From Lenzites betulinus (lineage: Eukaryota; Basidiomycota; Agaricomycetes; Polyporales; Polyporaceae), in the NCBI GenBank assembly GCA_022264855.1, contig JABYQU010000050.1:62001-126000 (forward strand): a DNA stretch of 64,000 nucleotides, in the 5' to 3' direction. Below, piece by piece: positions 1 through 10,693 of the stretch (positions within the stretch are counted from its first letter, which is position 1; each line of letters opens with the position of its first letter). The translations under genes were made by a program, and so were the position numbers. The notes beneath the pieces were generated by a model that was not told the origin of the DNA, ran no database searches, and worked only from the letters and a program-made list of their open reading frames with translations.

Positions 1-290
1 GCCCGATCCGAAGCGAATTGGAATCCGACTCTGCAGGGCAATCCCATGCCGGCGTGCAGAGAATCGTTCCTCCTGGCGCAACGCCGTGTCTACGCGCACT
101 CCCGTTTCGTATGTATTGCTGCGCGCACGTACCGTACGTGATCGCTGACGTTCAGTGCGTTCGGAGCAGAAAAGAATCCGTGACATTCCAAGGATTGTAG
201 AGGATACACTGGCACCGAAATGACAGTTTCGCCGCAACGGCGCGTCGCATCGCCGCGAAACTTGGAGGGCATGCTCGGGTGGGTACGCTA
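1..290 (+). repeat. Right end of a 154-bp satellite array
   Basis: This is the last part of the satellite described at 10694-12290. The diagnostic GCGAAACTTG element is at 255-264, followed by sequence without the repeat. The rest of this array lies left of the window. Confidence 0.75.
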
Positions 291-1875
291 CACCCGTCCC
301 ACAACGCTCGAGCCGCCCCGGGCAGAAACGGACGGCGCGGGGCGACGACAAGGACGGCGTTGCCAAGAATACACGAAAATCGCCAGCTCTGCTCGGCGCA
401 TCGTGCCGAGCGTTTCGCACAACCCCAGGCCCATGCCGCTCGCCCCCAGCGCGTCCTTCTGTCTCGTGGCAAGCCCAGACGTCACCGGATGCACTAGGGC
501 GCGCCCACACTCTCCCTTGACGCACCCCGGCCCTGCATCCCCAAACGCCCCCGAAGCGCACCTGCGACCGGTACCCGCCTCGTATCCCGTCGCTCTCATT
601 TCACAGCGTCCCAGCTTCGCTCGAGCCTCTCGTTCTGTATGATATTGTCGTTCCCACTCAGCTGCTACCAGTTGCTTGCAGCAGCTCGATGGCGTTGCGC
701 CGCCGCCCCCCGGAGAGTATGCCCAGCCAACGGACAGCTGGTACATGCTCCTGCGCTGCAGGCCGACGCGGCTACAACACTCTCCGAAGACCCCATCCCA
801 TCAATGAAGGTCAGTCCGAGCTGACACCCGCGCATCGCCCGCAGCTCTGCGCCCAACGCCCACGACCAAGGACATCTCGGAGGCGGGTCGACCCTGTCTG
901 CTCCAAGTCGCGTTGCACGGTTTGCGCCGCGCCGCCCACCCGAGTCGTTCCTGGCCTCGAATCGAAGTTCACAACGCCCTGCGCGGAGGGCCACACGGTC
1001 CGAGATGTATTCACTGATTCGACTGCTGTTCGAGGTCTCGACTGATCAGTCCTCGCAGATTCAGCTGCCGTGCAAGTCCCTGGCCTCGGATCATGACGCG
1101 ACGGGCCAAGTGAGCACCCAGGAATATACTCCTCCGAACACGGCGGCGTCGCGGCGCACATCGCCCTCGCCTTGCGAGCGACTCGGAATGGCCTTCGCTT
1201 CGGCACGAACAATGCGACACCCTGCGCGCACGATGGCGCATTCCCGGAGGGACGGGGCTCTCTGCGCCGGGTTCCCCTGTACAGTCGTGTCAATTCGCCA
1301 TGGTGTGCAGGCCTCAGCATCCCCACATCCCCTCAGACATCTGGCCAGCATAGAGATCGTTTCGGGATGTACATAGTCGAGCAGTCAAATAATAAACTCA
1401 TCCCCGCAACGCCTTCCAATCTACGGCGCCCGTGTTCACTTTAATAAGGTACCTAGGGTCGGTTGTTTCTAGTGGGCGCGCTCCACACGCCACGCCGCGC
1501 TTCGCGTCTCCAGGGAGTGGCGGGACGTACACGAATTCGTCGCGCTCCGGTGCGCGCCCACGCCGCCCCTGGATGTCAGAAGACATGTACTCCGCTTCGC
1601 CCGAGCTCCGGCATGCGGCGCTGTGCTCGCCGTCTTGTGGGGGTGCACTCGTACTCGCTAATAAATATATTTCCTCATGTACATACAACAGAAGTGCGGA
1701 GTCGTCAATACAGGTACAAGGCCCTCCGCTCACACACAGAGAGCGCGCGGCGGGTCCGCGGGGAATATGGGGCTGACGTAGACGAATGGAAAAATAGACA
1801 TACGCAGTGTGCTTGCGCCCGCGCTGCTGGATATGATGTCTTGAATCGGCGCTGAATTGCCGTCGGTAGGGAGAG
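291..1875. other. No convincing gene
   Basis: No protein family is recognisable. A minus-strand open frame at 1398-1889 is intact in copies 1 and 3 but broken by a one-base loss of G in copy 2 (near 13762), which argues against a conserved gene. An AATAAA-like stretch occurs near 1390. Confidence 0.5.
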
Positions 1876-3186
1876 CTAGAAGCTAGCACAGCGGAGCCGC
1901 GGCCGCGCGGCGCGCAAGGGCGCGGCTACAGAGCGCGCATCGAACGGGAACTGAGTCAGGTGCACGTACCTGCCAGTGCACAGGGTGCGCTGTCGGGGTT
2001 TCGGGTGGCGTGGCGGCCACATCCCATTAGAGACGCGGATGAGCGCGCCGGCGCGGAAAGACGAGCGACGGCCCGAGTGTGTGTAGAAATCGATGGCGAT
2101 TTCCCGTGCCAGTTCCTTTTGATCATCGTCGACGTGGAGGACGAGGAGTGGGGGCCGGCGTTGACTTCGGGGCGTGATTGCTTGCACACGGAGGTCGGGA
2201 GACTGTCGAGCAATGCTATTAGTGAGGTTTCTTGTGTTCGAGGCCGAAACAAAGTTGCGGGCGTGCGCGAACATCATGTGAACGGTTTGGGCATGCCAAA
2301 CGTGCATGAGATTTGGTACACGGCGACGCGCCAAGTACACCGTCGCTTGATGCAGCTTGATGTTCAAAGGCGGCGGCGGGGGGACATACCGTTTCGAGAC
2401 CTGAGCGACGCTGGCGGGATTCAGCTGCTGTGTGCGCTGCGCCGCCGAGGAATTCTGAGCAGCAGGAACGCCACATGTGACCGCAGAGGGCCCTCCCATC
2501 CACGCGCCGAGTGTGCTAGACAGAGATCCCGGAGAAGGAGTCGTTGCCCAAGGCGCGGCTACGAAGCGTGCACCGAACGAGAACTGAACGTACCTGCACG
2601 GGGTGCGGTGTTGGGTCTCGGGTACTGCGCCGCGGCGGCGGCCATGTCCCGTGAGAAGCGCGGGACGAGCGAAGGCCCGAGTGTTTGTAGAAGTCGCATG
2701 GGCGAGATCTCGTGCTTTCTCGCTGGGATCACCGTCGACTCGACGAGTAGCAGGGCCGGTATTGACTGCTGAACACGATTGTTTGCGGACGGAGGTCGAG
2801 TCACTGTCGAGCGATGCTGTTAGGCTAGTGAAGTCTCTTGTGTTCGACGCCGAAACAGAGCGGTGGGCATGCATGAGCGCCATGCGAAAGGTCTGAGGAT
2901 GCACGGGTGCATATGATACAGTACACGGCGATATGCCGAGTACGGCATCGCTCGACGCAGGCTGATGTTCGAAGGCGGCGGGGGGGACATACCCTTTCGA
3001 GACCTGAACGACGCCGGCGGGATTCGGCTGCTGTGTGCCCTCCGAAGAGAAGTTGTCGTCTACGTCTTCATGCTTCATCCGGTTGCCCTCGACGCTGTGG
3101 GCCTTGGCTGCACTTGGACGCAGCTTGGCGACACAGTAGACAGCGAGCAGCTCGCTTGCAGCGATAGCACGATATTGACAGAGCAT
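1876..3186 (-). CDS. Hypothetical reading frame with internal duplication
   Basis: An ATG at 3186 opens a 436-codon frame ending in TAG at 1876-1878. The frame continues upstream to a GTG at 3240. No domain is recognised. The product contains two imperfect repeats, visible as paired phrases such as QQPNPAGVVQVSK / QQLNPASVAQVSK and SASNTRDFTS / SASNTRNLTN, reflecting a 632-bp DNA duplication. GT..AG-like signals occur inside the frame (for example GTATGT after QVSK), so a spliced gene with smaller exons is possible. The same frame is intact in all three unit copies, but those copies are almost identical and this is weak evidence of selection. Confidence 0.3.
   Translation of the reverse strand: MLCQYRAIAASELLAVYCVAKLRPSAAKAHSVEGNRMKHEDVDDNFSSEGTQQPNPAGVVQVSKGYVPPAAFEHQPASSDAVLGISPCTVSYAPVHPQTFRMALMHAHRSVSASNTRDFTSLTASLDSDSTSVRKQSCSAVNTGPATRRVDGDPSEKARDLAHATSTNTRAFARPALLTGHGRRRGAVPETQHRTPCRYVQFSFGARFVAAPWATTPSPGSLSSTLGAWMGGPSAVTCGVPAAQNSSAAQRTQQLNPASVAQVSKRYVPPPPPLNIKLHQATVYLARRRVPNLMHVWHAQTVHMMFAHARNFVSASNTRNLTNSIARQSPDLRVQAITPRSQRRPPLLVLHVDDDQKELAREIAIDFYTHSGRRSSFRAGALIRVSNGMWPPRHPKPRQRTLCTGRYVHLTQFPFDARSVAAPLRAARPRLRCASF
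1914..3070. repeat. Imperfect direct duplication, period about 632 bp
   Basis: The block starting near 1914 (GGCGCGGCTACAGAGCG) recurs near 2546 (AGGCGCGGCTACGAAGCG). Matching landmarks follow: the CGTACCTGC segments at 1964 and 2587, and the GGGGGGACATACC segments at 2378 and 2982. Divergence between the halves is far higher than between unit copies, so this duplication predates the 12-kb amplification. Confidence 0.75.
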
Positions 3187-5019
3187 CGTCTGGGCTCGAC
3201 GTGGGGTGAGTAGTAGCGCGCGGAGCGACTTGCGGCACACTCTTCGAAGACTGCAGCTTAGAAGGTGAGAGTCCAGCGAAGCACGCCGTCGAGGCCTGTG
3301 CTGTAGACGATCAATAAAGCAGGTCGATGAGCACGAGGAGGACGTTGCCTGAGCAAGAGGACGTTACCTGTTCGGGGTGAGAGCCAGAGGGAGGGCGTCA
3401 AGGCATCGGAGATATGTCGCTGTCCTGATTGCATTGATGCGAGCGCCGGCGATGCAAAAAAAAAGTTGCCAGGCGAGACTCGAGAGGAGGCCGCGGGCGG
3501 CGCCGCGGCGGTGGCAGTCCAGGGAAGGGTCGCGAGCGGGGCGGGCGCTCCCATCCACACCGGTTGCCTTCTGTGGCATGGGCTTGAGATCGGGTGGGAG
3601 GATCTGTGTGGGCCTGCTCCGTGCGCGCGGCGTGCCCTGAGGAAGAACGGGGTGTCAGGGCTGTGAGCAAGTAGGCGTACTTTAAAGTGCGCCTATTCCG
3701 GGGCCCTACCTCTTGCTGATCTTTTCCCTCCCGCTGCTGCATTCGCCCCGTCCTCGTCCTCGACCTATGTACTGCGAGGCCTCCCGAAGGACTCGGAGCG
3801 AGGTGAGTTCTGGGTTCCACTCTCTGCGAGCGCATCGCGCACAGTGAGGGATGCGGCTCGGAGGGCTTCGGAGGGGCGCGAATCCGGCGGCGGCGGCGGC
3901 GGCGCGGCGCGGAGTGGTGGTGGCTGGGCGGTCGCCGGCGGTTGCGGTGGATGGCGCCGCGGCACAGAGGATGGTCGCTCTTGCGTGCGACGGGCGTCGA
4001 CGAGCGAGTAGAAGTGCCGCGGCGGCCGCGTTCCGGTACCTCCGGTGTGCGCGGCGACGCGAGTCGCTGGTGGCCGCCGCGGCACAAACAGAGGCTCGCC
4101 GCGCGATGGAAGTTTCGGGCGCGGGGAAGGTTGCGGGGTGCGCGGCAGGTCTTCAGTACGTATATCTGCGGTATGCGCGGGCGGTGCGGGCGACAGCAGG
4201 GGGCGCACCCGTCATGCCGGGGTGTGCGCGGGTGGGATACTACGTGAGGTGCGGGATGCGTCGCCGCAGCAGCCGTTTGCGAGGACGGTACGCACGGTGC
4301 GCGGCGGCGTTCTGGTGCGTCCTCTGTGACTGGCGTCTCGCGCGAGCAGCGAGCGCGGCGACTTGCGTACAAGGCGAGAGCACAAGTCGTCTCACCGCGG
4401 CCGCGATAGCGAGCGAGCGAGACGGACGACGGCCGGGGGTGCACCCGGGTTGTTTGGGCGCAAGCGGGCGGCGCGGGACGGTATGCGCGGGGGCGGCGGC
4501 GGCTTTCCGGTACGTGCATTCGGTCGAATCATCACTTACTTACTCACACCTTTGTGATCGGCGTCTCGTGCGGCGGGCGGGGCAGACGAGGGGGCGCTCC
4601 CGGGTGCAGTGCGACTTGCGTACGAGGTCAGGATACAAGTTGTCTGGCAGCGGCTGCACACGGGCGCGGGGTTCCTACCACTCTCGCATAGGAGGGGGGA
4701 TTGTCCTTTGCATAACTACATGTATATTGAGCTACCTGTCGTATGTACATGCTTAATGCCAGTGCGAGGGACGTACCTATTGTCCTATGTGCAAACAGGC
4801 TGTCGGAGAGAACTTGTCCTCCTCCAGTGCCTGCGGGGGGAACCTCCTCCTACTGTGGTGACAGAGTATCGCGCTCTTGTCGCGGCATTTTCTCCACGCC
4901 CGCCGCGGCCCGTCGGTCTCCCGGCGCGCGCCGCGTCCGCGTCCCTGCCGCACACAGGGCAAGACACGCGTCCGCAGCGATGCGAGCCATGTCAGATCAC
5001 CGCGGTCAAGAATACACAA
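3187..5019. other. GC-rich region without a recognised gene
   Basis: The segment 3860-4520 is extremely GC-rich with a CGG run at 3889-3905. Long open frames here on both strands encode only Arg/Ala/Pro-rich low-complexity products, as expected from base composition. A diverged direct repeat with about 225-bp spacing links 4328-4400 and 4552-4660; both halves contain GCGACTTGCGTAC and a GGCGTCTCG segment. A long A run lies at 3457-3465. Confidence 0.5.
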
Positions 5020-5907
5020 CTAGTGATGTCCACCAGGAGGAACCCACGGCGTCGGACTCTCCTCCACTCGCCCGGCCGTCGCTATTCGAGACCCTATCCC
5101 AAACGTATCCTGCAGCAGATCCTCGCCTAGCATCCTGAACTGTGCGGCGTGCTGAGCCTGCTGCTGCAGCCTCTGAGCGGGTGCAACGCCGAACACGGTC
5201 TCCTCTCCCCGTCCGGCCCATACGCCACATCGTCGAACGAGTCATCATCAAATCCGTCATCGTCGTCAGGACCCTGTGGGCCGACTAGGAAGGGGTGAAC
5301 GGGCGTCACGCCGTTAGCGTCGTCGGTCGGGTCGTCATCGTCCATGGAAGAGTCGAAGGAATCGTCGTCGTCGTACGACGGGCGCTGCGCCGCGAAGAGG
5401 AACGCCGCTGACGGTTCGCGGTGTGTGCGCCTCTTCGTAGTCCAGCGAGTCGGACGACGAGTCCGGATCGATGCCACCGCCCTGTCCGATAACCTCATCG
5501 TCGTAGAAGTCGTCGTATTGAGGCGGTTCCGGCGTCTGCAGCAGGGGTTCTGGGAGCGGCGCGGCGGGCTGTGGCACATGTGTCGAGGAGGCGGCGCTGC
5601 GGAACGAAGGGATCGAGGACGTCGAAGACAGGCTACTGAACACAGGGGGGCGCGAAGGTTCCTGGGCGTGGCCTGTCGGCGCGATCGAAGTGCCATAGCC
5701 TGGGATATTGAGTCCAACGCGACGCATGAGGCTGTCCAAGCTAGAATCCGCCACGCTTCTGCTGGTTTCCGACGTGGCCGCTGGTACGTACGGGGAGCGC
5801 GTGTACCGTGTCATCGATGGCGGGGTGGGGATCGTGCTCATACTGCTCTCCGTGCCACCCCTCGCCTCAGCCGCCGCGCCCGCGCCTGCCGCACAAACAC
5901 ACACGCA
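5020..5907 (-). pseudogene. Acidic C-terminal tail fragment, frameshifted copy
   Basis: This is the copy-1 version of the frame at 17018-17902. It encodes a Ser/Pro-rich then Asp-rich tail without a recognised domain. Relative to copy 2 it has at least three single-base losses (near 5206, 5420 and 5425) that split the frame. It abuts the truncated S28 peptidase at 5909 on the same strand. The upstream part of the parent gene is absent, so it is the 3' end of an unknown gene fused by rearrangement. Confidence 0.5.
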
Positions 5908-5908
5908 C

Positions 5909-6916
5909 CGATAGCACCGAAGCGAAGTCCGGGTCATATGTGACATTCGGCAGCCCGAAGACAGATTTATAGCGTGCCGCGTCGCCGGGTCGGGGCTGGC
6001 CAGGAAGCGGTCGACCTCGTCGACCGCCTTCTCCACCTGCGCGATGCACGCGGCCGGTGCGGACTGCCGGATGATGTCCATGTAGCGCCAGTCGTCGATC
6101 GTCGCGTGTATGATCGCGCCAAAGACGAGGTCGGGGTAGAGCACGCGCATGTGGGCCGCGCGCGCGCGCCGTAGGAACCCTGGGGTGCATGTGCTCGGTG
6201 AGGCGCTGCGGACATAACACGGACTGCGCGGAGCCTCTTACGCCGTAGTATATCCACGGGGTCCCGGGTGCCGTGAGGTCGCCCGGGATGCCAGGGAAGG
6301 TGACGTTGTCGATGAAGTTCGCGGAGTCGGCCGCAGCCTGCTCGTTGGAGAGCCACCTGGGTGCAGTCGCTGTCAGCTGCTGCCATGCGCGCCGGGGGGC
6401 ACCGGTGTACCTTAGAGAGTCTGTGGTGAAATTCTGGACGGGGATCGACTCGCCTGAAGGGGCGCGTGAGCAGTTGCGCATTGTGGGTGGGCGGGTGATA
6501 TGCAGCATACCGTAGTATCTGTGCTCGAGCACGATAGCGAGTCCGTTGGTGGCGTTTGCGAGGATGTCCATGATGCCCGTGTCGAGGATGGGCATCCGCT
6601 CGTCCCCGGACCTTCGCCCGCCTCGAAGACGATGACAGGCCCGCCGGGCTTGTAGTGGCGATCGCTCAGCCAGTACCGCTGCTCGAAAGTGTGTCCGGTC
6701 TCCGCGAAATGGTCGAGCGGCTGCGTGAACGTGTAGACGGGGAACGACGGCGCGTCCGCACGTCTGGCCTGCGGGGCCTTCGCAGCAGCCATGGCAGCGA
6801 GCTTCACATGCACCGGGTTGGTGGGTCGGATCCGGGCATCGGTCCCAGCGAGTCCAAGCAGGAGAACGGCGAGCGCACCGGCGAGGCCGGAACACCCCGA
6901 CACTGAGAGGGGACAT
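5909..6916 (-). pseudogene. Truncated S28 serine peptidase, frameshifted copy
   Basis: This is the copy-1 counterpart of the gene at 17911-18935, with ATG at 6916. The family (prolyl carboxypeptidase-like S28) is identified by residues such as RYYGESIPVQNFTTDSLRW and the GGSYGG nucleophile motif after splicing. Compared with copy 2 there is an extra base near 6887 in the signal peptide, a missing base near 6605, an extra base in the CG run near 6165 next to the active serine, an in-frame 15-bp loss near 6110 that removes the SSSGVA segment, and a missing base near 5968. The reading frame is therefore broken four times. The C-terminal half of the enzyme is absent in both copies. Confidence 0.75.
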
Positions 6917-6999
6917 GTCGGCTGAGGCAGAGGGCTGGCGTCCTGCTGCTCCATGTGCCGGTGCGTAGTAGCTTATATACTCTAGAGGCGCGTCATGGT

Positions 7000-7550
7000 C
7001 ATGCCAGCGTACGTAACGCGCGGACGAGCTGGGACCACGCGGTCCCCGAGAGGCATCATGATGAAGAAGGATGAAGAACGCCCGCGCGAAGGATGACCCT
7101 TGTGGACCAGAACCGAGTCTGCTGCCACTTCGCAGCGCACCTTCCCACACGCTAAAGTATGCCGGGGGTGAGATATATGTGTTCCCATTTGAAGTTCGAC
7201 AGACATGAAGGATGTCGTGCCTTTGGGTAAACAGTCAGATCTCTTCAGACACGTCCATACTACCCACACGTACCGTCTCAAGATGATATCTGGGTTGACG
7301 TCCTCGGACTGACAGATCGCAGTTATTAGCATAATCAAGATCACCCAGAATAGTCAATACTACGACCATTGCAGAGGCACATTGCCGGAGCGAAATTCGA
7401 ATGTCCCGAGGAATCTACCCGGTGAGCGTATAGCTGCCACGAAGTAATGCGTCAGCTGCCATTGTCGAGAGCCTTCAATCATCGAGCAGGGCTTGCACGG
7501 CGTCGTGTAGATCCTGGCATCGGGTAGCGCACGGCAGGTGTTGCGTTCGG
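7000..7550 (-). pseudogene. Decayed FunK1 kinase fragment
   Basis: Reading on the minus strand, remnants of three FunK1 exons are in order: the end of exon 4 (KDLHD-AVQALLD-like, near 7490-7545), exon 5 (the catalytic loop WIPRDIGSGNVP-like, near 7370-7450) and exon 6 (GTTSFMSVELQMG, near 7180-7220). Stops and frameshifts break every part. The intact paralogues are at 33553-35861, 44467-46806, 48489-51209 and 62287-64000. The fragment sits upstream of the S28 peptidase start, on the same strand. Confidence 0.8.
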
Positions 7551-8466
7551 AAACAAGTCCGACTCGACCGAACGGATGGCAGGACATATGGCACGTGGGA
7601 GAAACAACCCTAACCCAACAGATGCAAGAATGAAGACGCCTCAGTACTTTGACGGTTGATCAAGACGTTCACCACCATCTGGGACGCTATTGCAGACGAT
7701 GACTGCACGGGACGTAACGGCGACATGACCGTGGTGGCAAGTGTAACGTCACCTTGGGACTAGCACTGATGCAGTCTGGATGCGCCGATCGCTCCTCGAG
7801 TCGTCAACTTTGCCTTCAAGTTTAAACAACGCGCATGCGACGTTGTACCGTATTGAGCCGTGGTTTACCAGCAGCTAACCTTCTCTAGTATGTCTATCAA
7901 GCACAGTGTGTACGACGTAGCTACCGCGTATGGTCGGGTTAACCATCACATATGCATCTGAATTCAGGCGCGCCCGTCAGCCCTTCCCGCCACCCAAACA
8001 TCCCCGTGCCCGCGACATCGCAAAAACGCGCAACGCCAGCCCCCGGGACCCAATGAGGCTGGTCCCACGCCCGAATTGTCCCGAGGACCGACGCCCAACT
8101 GACATCTCCCGCCTCGATCGGCATTCCCGCCTACACCGTCAGCCTCCTCCATCCGCACCTGTCTTTCCTCCCCCCACATCGGCGGGTCTCTCACTGGGAG
8201 TATCGCTGTCTTATCATCTGAATTTCATCAGCGGGGCAACCCGCCTGGATCGCACTGAAATAGAGTGTAGTGCAGTGCTCGTTCGACGAGTTCAGCCAAG
8301 GCACGCGTGTGACGACTATTTCTGATCGAGCAGCGCCATCCTCTCAGCTTCGACTGTGACAGGATGACCGCACATGACGTCACGCTCTCCCCCCTACTTA
8401 TACGCGCCCCTGCTCTCGCTCCTCCCACCGCTCCCCACGCAGACGAACAGCACGCATACACACAGA
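7551..8466 (+). promoter_or_regulatory. Upstream region of the peroxiredoxin gene
   Basis: No gene is seen. The block 7963-8165 is homologous to the DNA upstream of the unrelated small gene at 42061 (block 41762-42015): both contain CATC[TG]C-GTCAGCCCTT, CCCCGTG, GACATCGCAAA[AC]A-GCGCAA-GCCAGCCCC and GACATC-CCGCCTCGATCG-like segments. A CACATGACGTCACGC segment with a CRE/ATF-like TGACGTCA lies at 8373-8385, about 85 bp before the ATG. Confidence 0.55.
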
Positions 8467-9229
8467 ATGGCATCCGTCCTAGCCTCCGCGACCAAGACCG
8501 CACACAGCCTCGCGACCTCGCTCCTCAGCGCCGCCGAGGCCAAGGTCGGCGCGACCATCCCGACCAACGTGCACATCAAGGAGGACGACGCGTCCGCCCC
8601 GTTCACGCTCGCCGCCATCACCGGCAAGAACGTCTTCGTGAGTGCCCCCGCCCCCTTTCTCGCCCGCGGCTGAGCACGCTGCGCGTGTGCAGGTCGGCGT
8701 CCCCGGCGCGTTCACGGGGACGTGCTCCGCGCAGATCCCGGCGTACATCAAGAACTTCGACCAGTTCAAGGCAAAGGGCGTCGACGGCGTGTACGTCGTC
8801 GGCGTGAACGACGTGTTCGTGATGAAGTGCGTGCCCCCGCCGCGCGTGCCGTGCGCATGCGCTACCCGCTAACGGTCGGCCAGGGCGTGGAAGGAGCAGC
8901 TCGCGCCCCAGGGAACCCGTGCGTTTTCTCCCGCCGTTCACCAGTGAGAACCCAGTGCTAACCACGTGCGGGGCGGCAGCGATCCACTTTATTGCGGACG
9001 ACCAGGCCGCGTTCGTCGGCGCGCTCGGGATGCTCTTCGACGCGTCCGAGCTGCTCGGCGCGCCGCGCTCCAAGGTACGCCCGCCCGCCCGCGGCCCTGT
9101 CCTCTGGCTGATCGTGCGCAGCGCTTCGTGGCGGTGACGGAGGGCGAGACGATCACGTACCTCGCGGTCGAGCCGGTCCCGGGCGAGGTCACCGTCACCG
9201 CGGCAGACAAGATCCTGGCCTGGCTCTGA
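8467..9229 (+). CDS. Peroxiredoxin, Prx5/PMP20 type (1-Cys), copy 1
   Basis: Thiol peroxidase that reduces hydrogen and alkyl peroxides. Exons are 8467-8637, 8693-8826, 8884-8918, 8980-9074 and 9122-9229, giving 180 residues. The peroxidatic Cys68 lies in PGAFTGTCS (the family has PGAFTPTCS). GTPIHFIADDQAAF and the C-terminal DKILAWL also match the Prx5/Asp f 3-like family. No other cysteine is present, so it should be a 1-Cys enzyme resolved by an external thiol. There is no SKL-type peroxisomal tail; the N-terminal 28 residues are Ala/Ser-rich with few acids and could be a weak organelle signal. Intron 4 is 47 bp, 7 bp shorter than in copies 2 and 3, but keeps CTGAT and CAG. Start chosen at the ATG that aligns in all copies. 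Confidence 0.93.
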
Positions 9230-10693
9230 ACCAGGCCCGAGCGAGCAGATACGCAGGGCGAGGAGAAGAAGGGTTTGCGCGCCGTCCTGGACCCCGCCAA
9301 GCGCAGCGGTACCGGCTGCGAACCACAGGTACGTGGATACCCTGTGCGCGCGATCAGAACACACGAGGAGGAAGAGGAGCGGTGAGGAGGGGATGTCTGT
9401 GCCCTCCTCACCCCGGAGCGTCCGCTTTTAAGCAGTCTCCCGGCTGCCCTGGCGCCAGGTCAGACACGACGCCGTGCACGGGCCATCCGCCCAGTCACGC
9501 GTCGGAGTGTTTCTGGACTCTTCCGCCTGCGCCGTGCCCTTGCGCCCGCGACGGACCCTTGCCGCCCAAAGCGCATCTTCAAACCGGACGCGAGGGCCAT
9601 CCGCTTGCCGGTATTGCGCAGAGACAACGCCCGCGGCCGCCGTTCCGCGGTCCTCGCAGTGCGCATGCGGTCGCTGCTCGGCGGAGGACAACGCCTCGCC
9701 CGAGCGAACGAGAGAGCGACACGCCGACTAGCGCGTCCATAGCCGCAAGGGACGAACGGTACCATGACCGCCCGCCGAGTGTGCGCCGCGGACGAACGGT
9801 GAAACATGCGCCCACACACTCGGCACCACCCACACAGGGTCCGTTCCCCAGCGCGGAGGAGCGCCCCTTTCGGCCGCATCCGTTCTCGTAAGAACGAACC
9901 AGTGAGAGCGGCGCAACACCACGTGTGCTGCTGTCGGAGCCCGACGCCCGACGCTCGATGCCCGACGCCCGACACCCGACGTCTGCCCCCACCACGTGCG
10001 ATGTGCCCGACGCGCTCGAGCGCACAGGCCGTCGGGGTGCCCAGTATCGAATAGCACACTTGTACTCCTCAGCGACGCTTCCATGTTCGCTCATTTATGT
10101 GTGTGAATATACCGTATAGCTGACCGCGCGAATAGAAAGGTGTGCGCCCCCGACGAGGCTCAGATAGCGGCGACGACGCGCCTCGAGCCTCGGAGCTCAT
10201 GTGTCGAGATGTGGGCCATGTTGGGAGCTTTCTACGACATCGGACAGTGACGCAAGTGACGCATGCGCACACGTTTGCCGCAGACAATGCCCAGCTCGGG
10301 TGGGAGGCATGAACACATCCTAACAGCCTCCCCCTGCTGTCCCCCGTTCATCGCCCGGCACTGTGCCCGTTTCCGAACAGGGATATCATTGTATTGTTAT
10401 GCCGTTCGCACAGGTGTAGGTTCCTCCGCGAGGTCGCAAAGTAAGTCCGCTAGCAGCGCGGTTTCTTCTGCGCACTCGAGTCGAAAATCTCACACATCTC
10501 TTCCAGTTCCTCGCCGGCACAGGCTGCCGGCTGACAGCGGCTGCATGTCGTCTGTCTCTACCTGCCAGGAACTTCCCCGAGGGATCCAGCGCTGCGCACA
10601 GCCGTCTACTCGACGTGCTCTCCCATCATAGGACTTTGGCCAATCTCTGGGTGCAAATTCTTACGCCGTGCGCCGGCCTCGCACCCGAACGAC
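9230..10693. other. No convincing gene
   Basis: Nothing recognisable beyond long overlapping frames of biased composition on both strands. A heptamer-like repeat lies at 9939-9981. Confidence 0.5.
9939..9981. repeat. Short CCCGACG tandem repeat
   Basis: About six imperfect copies of CCCGACG (with CTCGATG and CACCCGA variants) occur in 43 bp. The same tract is at 22522-22564 in copy 2. Confidence 0.8.

Noticed and set aside
3398..4519. Minus-strand frame of 373 codons in the GC-rich block (and counterparts in copies 2 and 3)
   Set aside because: Arg/Pro/Ala-rich low-complexity product overlapping equally long plus-strand frames; changed by indels between copies; base composition explains it.
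5867..7150. Long minus-strand frame of 427 codons through the peptidase region
   Set aside because: It crosses introns and is in the wrong frame for the S28 motifs; the spliced S28 reading explains the DNA.
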